A DNA stretch of 64,000 nt from Paraspadella gotoi (taxonomy: Eukaryota > Chaetognatha), in assembly GCA_051294375.1 (NCBI GenBank), contig CM119264.1, positions 12,526,263-12,590,262 on the forward strand. The letters are read 5' to 3'. Numbering within the stretch: position 1 is the stretch's first letter; every line of letters starts with the position of its first letter. The translations under genes were made by a program, and so were the position numbers. The notes under the pieces were generated by a model. It did not search any database. It was not told where the DNA came from and was given only the letters and a program-made list of their open reading frames with translations. Positions 62,825 to 64,000 of this stretch are shown one piece after another.

Positions 62825-63175
62825 TAGTGGAGGGAACATGAAAGGGAGAACAAGAAAAGGAGAAGGGGAGAATGAGAGAGAAAGGGGGAAAAGCATAAAA
62901 AAGAAGGCAAAGGAGAAAAATAAGGAGATAAAGGAAAGGCGGAAAAAGAAGGGAAAATGGAAAGAAAAGAGGGGGAAAGAGGGGAAAAGAAAGAGAAGGA
63001 GAGAAGGCAATAAAAGATAGGAAAGTGAAATAGTGGCAGAGAAAGGTAGGGTCATAGAAAAGGTAAGTTACGGCGTGAAAAAGTAGGGGAGGAAAGAGGA
63101 AGATAAAAATAGAAACACAGAGAAGAAAAGAGATGAAGAAAGAGAATCAGGGAAACGGTATGAAATGAAAAAAAA
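62825..63175. repeat. Purine-rich tract
   Basis: About 350 bp almost wholly of A and G on the plus strand, with no regular unit. It corresponds to the shorter purine tract at 6280-6450 in the TIR element interior. Confidence 0.75.
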
Positions 63176-63540
63176 ATGTATCAGATAATGTGGCATCTTG
63201 TCTGAAAAGTTTTGTGTAAATAAAGCCACAAAATTAGAAAGGAGGAATTTGATCTTTAAAGTTTGTTGGTACATATAAAAATTCATCATACTTTTTCATC
63301 TCAAATTAGGTTGTTAATGAGATTAGATTGATAATCTCCGAAGAAATCATTCTTACCGTTTTTTAACTCATAGAAATTTAACTGAACAGTACTAGGTAAT
63401 AAGAATGAGATAACCATAGCAAACCGTTTTTTTTAAATAAAGAAAAACTCATACTAATCACTGAGATCAAACACGAGATGGTAATTATATTAAGTTCAGA
63501 AATCGTTATCTAAAGGACGTCGATCGTACGTGGAGCCTAA

Positions 63541-63584
63541 GATACTACGAAATCCTTGCTCCTTGTCAAAACCTATTCATCCGA
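63541..63584 (+). repeat. 44 bp direct repeat, copy 1
   Basis: The 44 bases starting GATACTACGAAATCC are identical to those at 63957-64000, the last bases of the window. The offset is 416 bp, so this is probably the start of a tandem duplication cut by the window edge. Confidence 0.9.
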
Positions 63585-63677
63585 CGGCCTACGCCTGGAA
63601 CGCGCGACCGCAGGCATAGAAAATACAAAAGATTTTCTACGACGGGTGCTTCTATTGTAGGTGATAGTTTAAAGAAG

Positions 63678-63693
63678 TCGCCCGCTGGTGGCG
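63678..63693 (-). promoter_or_regulatory. CTCF-like motif
   Basis: On the minus strand CGCCACCAGCGGGCGA resembles the CTCF core CCASYAGRKGGCR, with one departure (C for R). It sits in a GC-rich patch between the two 44 bp repeats. A single motif match is weak evidence of binding. Confidence 0.25.
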
Positions 63694-63789
63694 GCAATGT
63701 TTTGTTTGTGTTAGCCGAGTCAATTTTCTATTAACTTTAGCAATCTTGTTTGTTACGAATCAAAAAGTTACTCCGCTACATTTCTAGTC

Positions 63790-63955
63790 TTCCCTCCGTC
63801 ATAACGCCAAGCTCCATTCCTCCTCTCCTCTCATCGCTCTTCTTTTCTCTACACATCTATTTGCCCTTTTCGCAACTTCTCTCCTCTCTCTTTGATTCAA
63901 CTTCTCTCCTCCTCCTCTTTTCAAACTTCTCTCTTTCCTTCCCCTTCCTTTCCAT
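63790..63955. repeat. Degenerate pyrimidine-rich minisatellite
   Basis: AACTTCTCTCCTC-type units recur about every 30 bases among other C/T-rich sequence, up to the second 44 bp repeat. Confidence 0.6.
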
Positions 63956-63956
63956 C

Positions 63957-64000
63957 GATACTACGAAATCCTTGCTCCTTGTCAAAACCTATTCATCCGA
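63957..64000 (+). repeat. 44 bp direct repeat, copy 2, truncated by window end
   Basis: Identical to 63541-63584 over all 44 bases available. The true length is unknown. Confidence 0.9.

Larger units (their letters stand above)
61985..63400 (+). repeat. Dispersed repeat, diverged copy with 660 bp extra segment
   Basis: Two parts (61985-62160 and about 62820-63400) match 6130-6690 in order and orientation, including TTTCTAATCA, CATTTTTTGC, the purine-rich stretch, AATTTGATCT and TCTTACCGT. The GC-rich inverted arms that bound the copy at 5013-7343 are not seen here. The family may therefore be separate from the TIR element and nested in it, or this may be a truncated relative. Confidence 0.55.

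Overview
This window looks like intergenic or intronic nuclear DNA from an animal, probably an invertebrate and perhaps an arthropod. The reasons are the very many GA/CT, ACG, ATC, AAAT, CTTT and GGAA arrays, an AT-rich background with CpG-containing islands, a Tc1/mariner-type MITE, a foldback element of a kind common in arthropod genomes, and a Penelope-type hammerhead-like motif. The species cannot be named from this sequence. No protein-coding gene, rRNA or intact tRNA can be called with confidence. Almost every long open frame is a translation of a microsatellite (Ser-Leu, Arg-Glu, Thr/Asp/Val or Met runs) or runs through a gap. A few short frames of ordinary composition are listed at low confidence. 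The sequence reads like a draft long-read assembly: paired copies differ mainly by one-base indels in homopolymers and dinucleotide arrays, and five gaps of exactly 25 N sit beside gaps of 10 to 740 N. Layout: 61-560 is a 12-13 bp minisatellite. 569-7383 is repeated in direct orientation as 7409-14270. Each copy holds a hammerhead-like motif and a 2.3 kb element with about 175 bp terminal inverted repeats, ending in GAGTCATATACTC and set inside a CT array. 14.3-27.7 kb is single-copy and repeat-rich: a CTTT array, a 159 bp MITE, G-runs, an AAAT compound array and a 600 bp foldback element. 27677-44755 is a complex duplication: block A (27677-30364), block B (30438-35530), a partial forward A (36103-36800), an inverted A (36826-39660) and a second B (39661-44755). 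45715-48609 is repeated as 48610-51970, and a 17 bp minisatellite goes from about 3.5 to about 22 units between the copies. 52-64 kb is single-copy, gapped and AT-rich. It carries a diverged relative of the interior of the 2.3 kb element (61985-63400), a perfect 21 bp hairpin, and a 44 bp repeat 416 bp apart that runs off the window end. The main story is structural. Most duplication edges lie in a GA/CT array or at a gap, which points to array-mediated mis-joining or retained haplotypes in the assembly, or to real rearrangement at those arrays. The most interesting biological candidates are the 2.3 kb long-TIR element and its dispersed relative, the hammerhead-like motif, the array-split inversion, the perfect hairpin and the expanding 17 bp minisatellite.
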